64,000 nucleotides of DNA, taken from the NCBI RefSeq assembly GCF_013375035.1, contig NZ_CP056032.1, forward strand, positions 4,524,001 to 4,588,000, in the 5' to 3' direction. The number at the start of each line of letters is the position of its first letter. Position 1 is the stretch's first letter. The DNA is from Spirosoma sp. KUDC1026 (GTDB lineage: Bacteria > Bacteroidota > Bacteroidia > Cytophagales > Spirosomataceae). A program made the translations under genes and the position numbers. Below the pieces are notes generated by a model, which saw only the letters and a list, made by a program, of their open reading frames with translations, was not told where the DNA came from and searched no databases. Below are positions 19,446 to 27,700 of the stretch, piece after piece.

Positions 19446-19515
19446 TTTTTTGACAGGATTACAGGATTTTTAGCGAATCGAGTGATGTCCGGTCTCCTGT
19501 AACCCTGCCAAAAAA
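19446..19515. repeat. Dispersed inverted repeat, copy A
   Basis: The left arm TTTTTTGACAGGATTACAGG and a right arm ending CCTGCCAAAAAA pair with two differences over about 21 bases. The element lies between the GH5 start and the AraC-type stop. The same left-arm core recurs at 21485 and 54788. Confidence 0.75.
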
Positions 19516-19522
19516 GCAATCT

Positions 19523-20800
19523 TCATTCATTATTAACGGCCCGCTGCTCTAGATAGGCCGTGGGCGTTGTGCCGGTTAGCTTAGTGAAGGCCCGAAAAAA
19601 AGTGGTCCGGTTACCAAAACCAGCTTCCAGCGCAATGCCCTCCAGCGTCAGCTGGCGCCAGTCGGGCTGGGTAAGTTTTTCTTTAATGTAGTCGATTCGG
19701 TACCGATTGATGAAATCGTTAAAATTCATTCCGTACTCTTGGTTGATGACAATCGATACCTGGTGCTGCGGCACGCCCAGGTCGCTGGCCATCTCTTTAA
19801 TGGTGTATCCTTTCCGCAGGAAGGGCTGGGTTTCCTCCATGTAGCCCTCAATCTGCTGCCGGTATTCCTGTCGTTTCTCGTGGCCCAGTGAATACGTACG
19901 GACTTCTTCCAGAGACGTATTGACGGATTCTTTGTCAACGGCAGACTCCGGCACGGGTATATGTACAGGCTCTACGGGCTGCGAAGCCGCAGAATGACTC
20001 ACAGGCGGAGGTAGTACTGGGCTACTCTGTTCGGGTACAGCCATCGCCAGTCCATACAACGTTTGCGGCTGAAAGAACAGAATCGTACCACAGGCCAGCA
20101 GGTAGCTCACCAACAGAAATAAGGCAAGAATAGCCGACGAATCCGGGTTAACTGGAAAAATGATAGCGGCCGCAATAGGGGAATAAAGCAGAGTATTCAG
20201 TAAGGTGAAGATACCCAGCCAGTTCAGCAGCGTTCGTTTATTCCGACGTTCCTGCACCGGTGTGTTCCGTCGAAACTGGTAAATCAGATACCATTGCATT
20301 CCGATGTATATGCAGGCCAGAATCGACTTCAGGGCTGGATGGTAATAAGGTGGCAGTACCCCTTCCCTCTGCTGAATTGGCCCCTGAATATCCTTGATCA
20401 GGTCCCGCAGATAAACCAGTTTGGCGGCTTCACTCTGGAAATAAAATGGTGACAATTCCAGGACATGCAGGACGAATGGCACAAAGAAAAGCCAGTCGTG
20501 CTTTTTCAGTTTCGTTTCGCGAAACAGTACGGCCCGGACATACAGATACGCGCAGGGCGGACTCAGGTATTGAAGTGGTGCCCCAACCCGGAACAGATAC
20601 GGAAATATTAGGATACCATGATTGACTAGCAGACCGCTAATGAACGAAAATACTGACAAACTCAGCAGAGACAAACTTAGCAGCCGGTTGGCATGTGCCT
20701 GAAATGGTGGTTGTTTGAAGACAATAAGAGCAATGCTGATGAGTAGCCCTGTAAACGAGCTAACAAACATCAGATTAGCCAACAAACCGCCAAAGGGCAT
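19523..20800 (-). CDS. Membrane-bound AraC family regulator
   Basis: A 425-residue protein whose N-terminal 250 residues contain about six or seven hydrophobic helices (LMFVSSFTGLLISIALIVF at the start, ILALFLLVSYLLACGTILFF last). A Pro/Ser-rich linker follows, then a C-terminal AraC/XylS double HTH (MASDLGVPQHQVSIVINQE and LTLEGIALEAGFGNRTTFFR). This multi-helix sensor plus AraC design is frequent in Bacteroidota and suggests a membrane-tethered regulator responding to an envelope or extracellular cue. Its targets are unknown. Confidence 0.9.
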   Translation of the reverse strand: MPFGGLLANLMFVSSFTGLLISIALIVFKQPPFQAHANRLLSLSLLSLSVFSFISGLLVNHGILIFPYLFRVGAPLQYLSPPCAYLYVRAVLFRETKLKKHDWLFFVPFVLHVLELSPFYFQSEAAKLVYLRDLIKDIQGPIQQREGVLPPYYHPALKSILACIYIGMQWYLIYQFRRNTPVQERRNKRTLLNWLGIFTLLNTLLYSPIAAAIIFPVNPDSSAILALFLLVSYLLACGTILFFQPQTLYGLAMAVPEQSSPVLPPPVSHSAASQPVEPVHIPVPESAVDKESVNTSLEEVRTYSLGHEKRQEYRQQIEGYMEETQPFLRKGYTIKEMASDLGVPQHQVSIVINQEYGMNFNDFINRYRIDYIKEKLTQPDWRQLTLEGIALEAGFGNRTTFFRAFTKLTGTTPTAYLEQRAVNNE

Positions 20801-21196
20801 TTCGTAACAGATTTAAGCAAAAACGACGTCGAGGTATGATGAAGAGAAATCGCCAGTTAGCTAATCGGTCGGAATTACACTTAGGTAACATCTGACTGAG
20901 CATATGGTCAACTTTATCATCGATAGGCTAAGTTAACTTTCCTTTTATAAAGAAAACCTAAAAATTTACTTAGTGCTGAAGTGATCAAGGCAGGATTAAA
21001 AAAATTTCATCGGCTCTGCTAATATTTCTATTTGGCATAATTCTGGTGTTACATTTTGTAATCTGTAACAGGCTAGCGGGCTCGTGGGTTGCTGGCAATA
21101 CACCCAGCGGCTACTATTGCATTTCTGAACATCAATTACCAGTCATATGGGTATTTTTACGTTTTTCCGTACTATGCCCAGGCTAATTAACTACGT
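20801..21196 (+). other. 396-base gap between divergent genes
   Basis: AT-rich intergenic sequence between divergently oriented genes. It must hold the promoters of the AraC-type gene (minus) and of the 94-residue gene (plus). TATTTGGCA at about 21030 and TACATTTTG at about 21050 resemble imperfect -7 boxes, but neither is a full match. Nothing else is recognisable. Confidence 0.4.
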
Positions 21197-21481
21197 ATGG
21201 ATTACCGTCTTTCGCTCACTACGTTTAATCAGCTCAACAGTCAGCAACAATTAATTCACATCTGGGGCAATGGCATTTACCTGGCCAGTCGCCCTGCTAG
21301 TTGCGAGCATCAGATTAAGTTATATCATGTTGGCAGTTTCTTTGTCGAAATCTGCTTTCATAGCCTGAATGTGTTTGAAATTGTGCGGGCGTTCAATAAT
21401 TCGCTCCTGCTGTTACCCTACGCCGATCATATCGATCTGAGTGAGTTGTTTACTGCGCAAAGCAAACGGCCCCAGGCCTGA
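21197..21481 (+). CDS. Small hypothetical protein (Cytophagales-type)
   Basis: A 94-residue soluble protein, MDYRLSLTTFNQLNSQQQL..., with a central IKLYHVGSFFVEICFH segment and a hydrophobic LLLLPYADHIDL near the end. It resembles short uncharacterised proteins common in Spirosoma-like genomes whose core reads like LYxLxxFFVEV. That similarity is from memory rather than a search, and no function is known. A dispersed repeat begins at its stop codon. Confidence 0.6.
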   Translation: MDYRLSLTTFNQLNSQQQLIHIWGNGIYLASRPASCEHQIKLYHVGSFFVEICFHSLNVFEIVRAFNNSLLLLPYADHIDLSELFTAQSKRPQA

Positions 21482-21484
21482 GGA

Positions 21485-21567
21485 TTTTTTTGACAGGATT
21501 ACAGCCAGGTGGTCGGCCGAATTTTTCACCAGATTAAAACCCATATAATCCGGTAATCCTGTCAAAA
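21485..21567. repeat. Dispersed inverted repeat, copy B
   Basis: The left arm TTTTTTGACAGGATTAC and the right arm GTAATCCTGTCAAAA form a 15-base perfect match across a roughly 50-base loop. It fills the space between two converging genes and could act as a transcription terminator. Confidence 0.75.
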
Positions 21568-21589
21568 CCCTTTCTCTATTCCGAGCCGC

Positions 21590-24289
21590 TTACCGGCCAA
21601 ATTTCAACGTAGTACCAACCCGGAAGCCAAGCCCCTGATAGCGGGCGTTCTGCCACTGTGAGATCACTTCCAGCCGGAAAAACGGCAGCACCTGGGGAAT
21701 GAGTCCATCCAGCCCGTAGCCAATTTCGGTGTACTGCTGCGATCGTGGTGTATAGAGATAGTGCACAAACAGATTTTCCTTCAGACCAACCAGCCGCACC
21801 AGCGTTACCTGCGTAATCAGGAACTTCCGGAATTCGGCCAGTACGTGCCCTTCGACGAAATGGCGGCCCGTGCTGTATTCGTAATACGGCAGTAGCCGGA
21901 ACACCGTTGTCGGGTCGCCCTGCTGCAGAAAAAACTGGTTCCCGGCAAAGTGCTTGAAATCGGGAAAGAATACCCGGTTATCGTTCAGGAAGGCCCCCGC
22001 GCCCAGTTTGTAATTCAGTCGACTGCGAATTCCCGTCTCGAACGAATGCTGAATGCTGGCCTGCAGAAAGTCATAATCAACGTCGGAGGCCCCAATTCCA
22101 GCAATTCCTTTTCGGTAGTTTATCGACAATAACGGACTGTCATTATCCCGCTGGGCAATTCGCCGACCATTACGTATAGTATACTGCGTTGTACCCAGCC
22201 GACCCGTTGCCGTCAGGTCCAGCACCAGGGCCTGATGCGTAACGAACCGGGTCGTCGGCACCTCCACGTTGGTTGGATCGTTGGACGAAAAACTGCGGTT
22301 GCGCCAGTTGATCCACGGCTTGATTACTTCTTTAAAATTTGTCAGTGAACTTCGCTCGGCGTATTCCAGACTGCCGCTGAACGTAACACGGTTCTGAAAG
22401 GGCGACGCCGTAACGGTCAGATTCAGGAAATCTTTCTGGTATAGCTTGGCAAAGTTTTGCTCGAACAGTAGCGTCGTCAGTGTGTTCAGGAAAGGGCTGA
22501 TTGGGTTGTCGGGGTTGAACTGATACAGGTAACGTCCGCCCGACAGACTGATTTTCGTTGCCTTGTGCTGATAACTGGCCAGTCCGTAGCCAACGAACTG
22601 TTTTCGGCCAAACTGATAACGCGCATTCCCGCCAATATTCCAGACACCCAGCGGGATCTGCCGGAAGCGGCTGATGGAATCCAGCTTCTGATGGCGCAGA
22701 TACAGACTGCCTTCCAGCGCGTAGCCCTCAACGGTGTTGTATTCGATCCGGGTGAGCGGCCCGGCATAGTTCAGCGTGGTAAATTTGTTAAAGCGCCAAT
22801 TGTGGCCAAAAATGATGTGGTCCAGCGCGAATGCTTTTGCTTTTTTCTTCTGAGTCGTGTCCTTCTTTACCGTATCGCCGGGCGCTTTGATCTCCCGAAC
22901 CAGACCCAGGCTATCCGCTTTCCGGTAGCTTTTAATTTCGGCCGTAGTCAGCGGTACTGATCGCAGGGAGTCCCAAAACACATTCGAGCGACGCCGGGCC
23001 AGCGTATCGACCACCAGCGAATCATCCCGCGTAACCGTTACGTCTTCCCGGCGTTCCTTACGCGCCTGTTTCTCCTGTTTTTCGTATTCCTTGACGAGTT
23101 GTTTAAGGTTTTTGGTCGAGAACTCCTTCTGCTTTTTCACCAGTTCGTCGAATTGCTTTCCTTTGATGTCGCTTTTGGAGAGCGTTTGCGCGGGTGGTGC
23201 TTTTTTCTCATCGGTCACTTCGATATCTTCTACGAAGGCCGGATTGACGACAAATTCCGTGAAAGTCAAGTTGCGAATGTACTGGCCTTCGCCTTTAACG
23301 CCCAGGTACGAGCCTTTACCGTCGTAACGCTGGTTAGTCGGCATCCAGACGCCTTTGATCGGGCGGCACACGTGCCGAACTGTGAACGACACACCGATGC
23401 TGGTAATGGTTTCCAGTTGCAGACTGTGAATGGCCCAGGTATTTTCCAGAATAAAAATTGTACCCCGGAAAACGCCCTCGCCGTATTGCCGGGGAATAAC
23501 CTGAATCTTGCTCACCTCTACCGGCTGTCCGTCCGGCCCCGGCTCCCGGAAGGTGCCTTTGTACTCAAACTTATAATACGCGAACGCCTTTGGTGACAGG
23601 GGCGATACGGTTCCGGCCAGCGTCGGATTATAAAAACTGGTGTTGTAGAATTGGTTGGGGCTCAGGAAATCACCCTGCGAGTTTCGGTTGGCAATAATTC
23701 GCTGCCGGTACGTATTGGGTTGCGTAAACGACACTTCAGCCACCGTTTCGTTCAGCAACGGAACGCCCACTTTAAAATTGGCTTCTTTCTCCGCTTCCTT
23801 CAATTGTTTCCGAAAGGCCATTTCGGCCAGGTTCGGCAGATCGGTGATGGTGAAGGATGACTTGGTGTATACCCGCGCTTTAAACCGCTGTACCTGCAGT
23901 TGATGGAACCGGCTCTTGGCAATGGCCCGGCGCATGATGGTATAGGCCGGATCTTCATTCCCGGCCCGAGTCTGTACTTCGGCCAGCCGAAAAGCCTGTT
24001 CCTCCAGGTTAGCGTCCAGCGTGGTAAACCCGGACTCAATCGTCACCGATTTTTGTACGGTCTGATAACCAAGAAACTGAAACACAATGTCGTATTTCCC
24101 GGCGGGTAAGGGTATCTCGTAACGCCCTTCATCGTTGGTGATGGTGCCCTGCGAGGTTCCTTTTACCACAACAGCGGCATAGGGCAGAGCCTGCCCCTGG
24201 CTGTTCCTGACCAGACCCCGCAAACCGGTTTGTGCATTGCCCCGTATTACGCAGCTTAGTACCAGAAGAAACGACAGTAAAAATTTCAT
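21590..24289 (-). CDS. DUF5686 / carboxypeptidase-like outer-membrane protein
   Basis: An 899-residue envelope protein. A signal peptide (MKFLLSFLLVLSCVIRGNAQ) is followed by a CarboxypepD_reg-like domain at about 22-105 (GLVRNSQGQALPYAAVVVKG, YDIVFQFLGYQTVQKSV) and then a long DUF5686 region rich in alternating aromatic strands to a terminal LGFRVGTTLKFGR, suggesting an outer-membrane barrel. A Lys/Glu/Arg-rich segment lies at about 385-500. The family is widespread in Bacteroidota with unknown role. I chose the ATG before MKFLL because the upstream in-frame Met would put extra residues before the signal peptide. Confidence 0.88.
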   Translation of the reverse strand: MKFLLSFLLVLSCVIRGNAQTGLRGLVRNSQGQALPYAAVVVKGTSQGTITNDEGRYEIPLPAGKYDIVFQFLGYQTVQKSVTIESGFTTLDANLEEQAFRLAEVQTRAGNEDPAYTIMRRAIAKSRFHQLQVQRFKARVYTKSSFTITDLPNLAEMAFRKQLKEAEKEANFKVGVPLLNETVAEVSFTQPNTYRQRIIANRNSQGDFLSPNQFYNTSFYNPTLAGTVSPLSPKAFAYYKFEYKGTFREPGPDGQPVEVSKIQVIPRQYGEGVFRGTIFILENTWAIHSLQLETITSIGVSFTVRHVCRPIKGVWMPTNQRYDGKGSYLGVKGEGQYIRNLTFTEFVVNPAFVEDIEVTDEKKAPPAQTLSKSDIKGKQFDELVKKQKEFSTKNLKQLVKEYEKQEKQARKERREDVTVTRDDSLVVDTLARRRSNVFWDSLRSVPLTTAEIKSYRKADSLGLVREIKAPGDTVKKDTTQKKKAKAFALDHIIFGHNWRFNKFTTLNYAGPLTRIEYNTVEGYALEGSLYLRHQKLDSISRFRQIPLGVWNIGGNARYQFGRKQFVGYGLASYQHKATKISLSGGRYLYQFNPDNPISPFLNTLTTLLFEQNFAKLYQKDFLNLTVTASPFQNRVTFSGSLEYAERSSLTNFKEVIKPWINWRNRSFSSNDPTNVEVPTTRFVTHQALVLDLTATGRLGTTQYTIRNGRRIAQRDNDSPLLSINYRKGIAGIGASDVDYDFLQASIQHSFETGIRSRLNYKLGAGAFLNDNRVFFPDFKHFAGNQFFLQQGDPTTVFRLLPYYEYSTGRHFVEGHVLAEFRKFLITQVTLVRLVGLKENLFVHYLYTPRSQQYTEIGYGLDGLIPQVLPFFRLEVISQWQNARYQGLGFRVGTTLKFGR

Positions 24290-24446
24290 AGGGGAAAGGT
24301 ATACCAGGCTTTTGGGGCAAACTAACAAAAGCCCGTCAATATTACGAAGCCACTACCAACTAAGGTTAGTGATCGTCCGTCGTCAGTAAGATGCTTTTTT
24401 TAGCCGAAGGGTTGCCTGCTGGCTTAAAAACGTAGGTTTTGTACTG

Positions 24447-24454
24447 TATCTTGC
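24447..24454 (+). promoter_or_regulatory. Possible -7 box upstream of the M24 gene
   Basis: TATCTTGC lies 25 bases before the ATG and resembles TAnnTTTG with one T missing. The identical GTATCTTGCC occurs before the small gene at 31321. Confidence 0.3.
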
Positions 24455-24479
24455 CCGAAACTCTCCCAACCTGACTTCT

Positions 24480-25841
24480 ATGCGTCAATCAGTACGTTCT
24501 CTGTTTTTTCTGGTCATTCCCTTACTGGTCAGCTCCGCTCTGTTTGCCCAGGCTCCCTCGGTTGTTCTGCCCGAACGGGTACGAGCGCAGGTTGTCGACG
24601 AGATACTGGACGACCGCTTTACAAACCTGCTGCCTCAGCTCATGCGCCGGGAAGGACTGGACATGTGGGTCATTATTTCCCGGGAGTATAACGAAGATCC
24701 GGTTCTGAAAACGATGCTGCCCTCGACCTGGTTGTCGGCGCGTCGGCGTACCATTCTGGTGTTCTTCGATCCGGGCAACGGGAAAGACATCGAAAAACTG
24801 GCCATCGCTCGCTACGACGTTGGTAACCTGCTCAAAGGGGCCTGGGACATCGACGTGCGGCCCAATCAGTGGGAAGCACTGGCCAACATCGTAGAAACCC
24901 GGAAGCCCAAAAAGATTGGCCTGAACTTCTCCACGAATTACGGCCATGCCGACGGCCTTTCCTCTACCGAACGACAGGAGTTTATGGAAAAACTTCCCGC
25001 TGCCTATCAGCAACGTATCGTATCGGCCGAGAAGGTAGCCGTTGGCTGGCTCGAAACCCGAACCGAGAAGGAAATGGCGATCTACCCGCTCATCTGCCGC
25101 CTGTCGCACCAGTTGATTCAGGAAGGCTTTTCGGAGAACGTCATCCAGCCCGGCGTTACCACGACCGACGATGTGGTCTGGTGGTTCCGGCAGCGTATCA
25201 CCGATCTGGGGCTGGATACCTGGTTTCACCCAACCGTCGATATTCAGCGTGCCGACCAAAATGATTTCAATCACCTGCGCACTTTCTCCAAACGTCCGGA
25301 CAAGCAGGTGATCATGCCCGGCGATCTGATTCACGTCGATTTTGGTATTACGTACCTCCGCCTGAATACCGACCAGCAACAGCACGCGTACGTACTGCGA
25401 CCCGGCGAAACGGACGTTCCTGATGCCATTCAGAAAGCGTTTCAGCAGGGAAATCGATTACAGGATATTCTGACCGAGCAGTTCAAAGCGGGAAAAACCG
25501 GCAACCAGATGCTGCTGGCAGCGTTGGATCAGGCAAAGAAAGAAGGCATCAACGGCACGATTTACACCCATCCCATTGGCGTACACGGGCACGCGGCCGG
25601 CCCAACAATTGGCCTGTGGGACCAGCAGAAAGGTGTTCCTGGCGCGGGTGATTATCCCCTATTGGCCAATACGGCCTACTCCATCGAACTGAACGCAGCG
25701 GTCGAGATTCCGGCCTGGAAAAAAGTCATCCGGATCATGCTGGAGGAAGACGGCTTCTTCGATGGACAGACCTTCCGCTACATCGACGGGCGCCAAACCG
25801 AAATCTACACAATCCCCCGAAAACTGGGTTACGTCAAGTAG
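24480..25841 (+). CDS. Exported M24 family peptidase (Xaa-Pro aminopeptidase-like)
   Basis: A 453-residue protein with a signal peptide (MRQSVRSLFFLVIPLLVSSALFAQ). An N-terminal creatinase-like domain spans to about residue 220 and a C-terminal pita-bread M24 domain follows. The dimetal ligands are visible: the first Asp in IHVDFGITY, the second Asp 11 residues later, His in THPIGVHGHAAGP, Glu in YSIELNAAVEIP and Glu in MLEEDGFF. The metal site appears intact. It probably cleaves Xaa-Pro bonds of peptides in the periplasm. It diverges from the DUF5686 gene and is followed by an 11-bp hairpin. Confidence 0.92.
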   Translation: MRQSVRSLFFLVIPLLVSSALFAQAPSVVLPERVRAQVVDEILDDRFTNLLPQLMRREGLDMWVIISREYNEDPVLKTMLPSTWLSARRRTILVFFDPGNGKDIEKLAIARYDVGNLLKGAWDIDVRPNQWEALANIVETRKPKKIGLNFSTNYGHADGLSSTERQEFMEKLPAAYQQRIVSAEKVAVGWLETRTEKEMAIYPLICRLSHQLIQEGFSENVIQPGVTTTDDVVWWFRQRITDLGLDTWFHPTVDIQRADQNDFNHLRTFSKRPDKQVIMPGDLIHVDFGITYLRLNTDQQQHAYVLRPGETDVPDAIQKAFQQGNRLQDILTEQFKAGKTGNQMLLAALDQAKKEGINGTIYTHPIGVHGHAAGPTIGLWDQQKGVPGAGDYPLLANTAYSIELNAAVEIPAWKKVIRIMLEEDGFFDGQTFRYIDGRQTEIYTIPRKLGYVK

Positions 25842-25865
25842 AACCCTGTCGTGTTTTTATTACTG

Positions 25866-25909
25866 CCGTGGGTCTGGTGCGTGGTTCAAGCTACTCATCA
25901 GACCCACGG
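25866..25909 (+). terminator. Hairpin after the M24 gene
   Basis: CCGTGGGTCTG pairs perfectly with CAGACCCACGG across a 22-nt loop, 25 bases past the stop codon. Only TCTGTTT follows, so termination is uncertain. Confidence 0.45.
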
Positions 25910-26101
25910 TCTGTTTACGACGTAACTACCAGCTCAATTCTGGTCTATTTCTAAATTATGCCCCCTTGTTGACCAGCCTGAACTTTGTTCCAATCTTTAC
26001 AGAAGAACTCTGGCTGGGCGGCCGCTGCGCTTTTGCATTTACCGTTTTAACGACATCCGGAGCTGCGTAAAGTACTCAACTCAGCTAATCGATACCCGAA
26101 C

Positions 26102-26533
26102 ATGACCCCGATTCGTTTCTTCTTTTATCGGGATACGGTCTGGTATAATCTGACCGACTACGTCCAGGTGTTACTGGATACGCGGACGATTCAGCAGTTT
26201 CGCCGGACGCTACCGGGTAAACGTCGGCGTCAGCCCGTTACCATCCTCAAAACGCTCAGGGCAAAATTGGACCGGCTCAAGCCAGCCTACCAGCTCCAGA
26301 TCAACGGCGACGTGTATGCAGACTGGGTTGTCATTGAGCACCTCAATCTGCTGATCAAGCCGTTCTTTGTTCAGCCGGGCAGCTGGACCGATCCGGCCAG
26401 CGTATTTCGTCAGCTTCAGCATACCATTGATCAACCGGATCAGCTGAAACAACTGACTGATTCCGAGCAGCCATCGGCTTACTTCAAGCAAATTCAGCCG
26501 GATGTACTCAGTACGCCGTCAGCCGTCGGTTAA
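26102..26533 (+). CDS. Hypothetical protein, 143 residues
   Basis: A soluble protein starting MTPIRFFFYRDTVWYNLTDY, with no signal peptide or membrane helix. The basic segment FRRTLPGKRRRQPVTILKTL precedes DRLKPAYQLQINGDVYADW. The N-terminal WYNLTDYVQVLLD...IQQFRR pattern vaguely recalls Bro-N or KilA-N DNA-binding domains of phage and virus proteins, but the match is weak and by eye. No phage genes surround it. I do not assign a function. Confidence 0.6.
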   Translation: MTPIRFFFYRDTVWYNLTDYVQVLLDTRTIQQFRRTLPGKRRRQPVTILKTLRAKLDRLKPAYQLQINGDVYADWVVIEHLNLLIKPFFVQPGSWTDPASVFRQLQHTIDQPDQLKQLTDSEQPSAYFKQIQPDVLSTPSAVG

Positions 26534-26577
26534 CTGGCATGCTGCCCATTGGGATAGGTAGGTTTGTCAGCATCCCT

Positions 26578-26585
26578 TATTTTTG
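26578..26585 (+). promoter_or_regulatory. -7 promoter box of the outer-membrane barrel gene
   Basis: TATTTTTG matches TAnnTTTG fully and lies 30 bases before the ATG at 26616, giving a leader of about 20-25 bases. No -33 TTTG is seen at the usual spacing. Confidence 0.45.
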
Positions 26586-26615
26586 CGCCCATCGATTCCC
26601 TAATCTAACTCAACG

Positions 26616-27185
26616 ATGGTCTTTCGAACGCTTCTTTTCTTCGCTGGTTTCTCGTTGCTGGTGTCAGCAGGTATAGCCCAGTCAACTGGTTTTGGTAGAG
26701 ACAATTTTGCCAGCGCCCGGCGTAAGTCGGGTTACACGAACATCACCGAAGTTGGCTACGCAACCGGCGTCAATGGAACTGCCAACGCCCTGACCGTATC
26801 TACCGTCAACGGATTTCGGGCGGGCGACCATGTGTCGGCGGGGCTGGGCGTAGCGTATCTGCGCTTTAGCCAGGGATCGAGCAACGTAGCGAATTTCCTG
26901 CCCGTCTTCGCCGATCTGCGCGCGTACATCGGCGGGCGAACAGCGCTGATGCTGGTAGGCGACATTGGTTACGGCTTCCTGCTCGACAACGTTGAAAACA
27001 GGCGGGGCGACATGTACCTCAACCCGGCTGTAGGTATCCGGACGTTTCTGTCCAGTCAGTCTGCCCTGACATTCAGTGTGGGTTATCTGTCGCAGTCGGT
27101 CATTACCAGATCCCCCACGAATCAATCCCTCAATACGGCTACCCATACTGATAACGTCAGCCTCAAGATCGGGCTCATGTTTTAG
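26616..27185 (+). CDS. Outer-membrane beta-barrel protein
   Basis: A 189-residue exported protein. A signal peptide (MVFRTLLFFAGFSLLVSAGIAQ) is followed by about eight amphipathic strands with aromatic girdle residues (YTNITEVGYATG, VSAGLGVAYLRFS, SALTFSVGYLSQS) and the terminal strand NVSLKIGLMF ending in Phe, the usual BAM recognition feature. Its size and pattern fit a small 8-strand barrel of the OmpA/OmpW-like class. No ligand can be predicted. Confidence 0.85.
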   Translation: MVFRTLLFFAGFSLLVSAGIAQSTGFGRDNFASARRKSGYTNITEVGYATGVNGTANALTVSTVNGFRAGDHVSAGLGVAYLRFSQGSSNVANFLPVFADLRAYIGGRTALMLVGDIGYGFLLDNVENRRGDMYLNPAVGIRTFLSSQSALTFSVGYLSQSVITRSPTNQSLNTATHTDNVSLKIGLMF

Positions 27186-27406
27186 TTATCGCTCGCTCAT
27201 GCCCTGATCGGGTAGAATAGCTTACAGCGTATCAGGAGCAATAAGGCACAAGTGGGCACGTGCCGGCAACCACAGTAAATTCCTGTCTGGTTTGCAATGA
27301 GTCTGGAGCTGCTTGGCCTATTTACCAAACTTCATCCAAACGTTTCAGTTTATCTATAACGGCAAACTCGTCAGGGTATCCATTTATTAACAGTGTACCG
27401 CAAAGC

Positions 27407-27619
27407 ATGAAATCCCAGTTCATCATAATCCTTGTTTTCATAAGCGGTGTAGTCTGCTTTGCAGGCTATTGCTACGCAATTATTGACTGGCTAGAGGATT
27501 GCCGAACCGGTGTGTATCACCACGAGCATTTTGAAGCTTTCTATGAAACCTCAGCCCTCGTTCTCTATTCTGCCCTGGGCCTTCGTTTTATACACAGTAA
27601 ATTGGATTCATTTAAATAG
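27407..27619 (+). CDS. Small membrane protein, unknown
   Basis: A 70-residue protein starting MKSQFIIILVFISGVVCFAG, with two hydrophobic segments (about 4-24 and 45-60) separated by an acidic, His-containing loop (DWLEDCRTGVYHHEHFEAFYE). A longer frame opens at 27260, but its added residues are not membrane-like, and the ATG at 27407 begins directly before the first helix. No family is recognised. A bidirectional terminator follows. Confidence 0.55.
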   Translation: MKSQFIIILVFISGVVCFAGYCYAIIDWLEDCRTGVYHHEHFEAFYETSALVLYSALGLRFIHSKLDSFK

Positions 27620-27644
27620 GCCGACGGCGTAACTACGTATTCAT

Positions 27645-27681
27645 AAAAAAGCGCCCGATCAGCAACGATCGGGCGCTTTTT
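27645..27681. terminator. Bidirectional intrinsic terminator
   Basis: AAAAAGCGCCCGATC pairs perfectly with GATCGGGCGCTTTTT across a 6-nt loop. It lies between converging genes. Confidence 0.85.
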
Positions 27682-27700
27682 CATACAACAGGCCTTTCCA

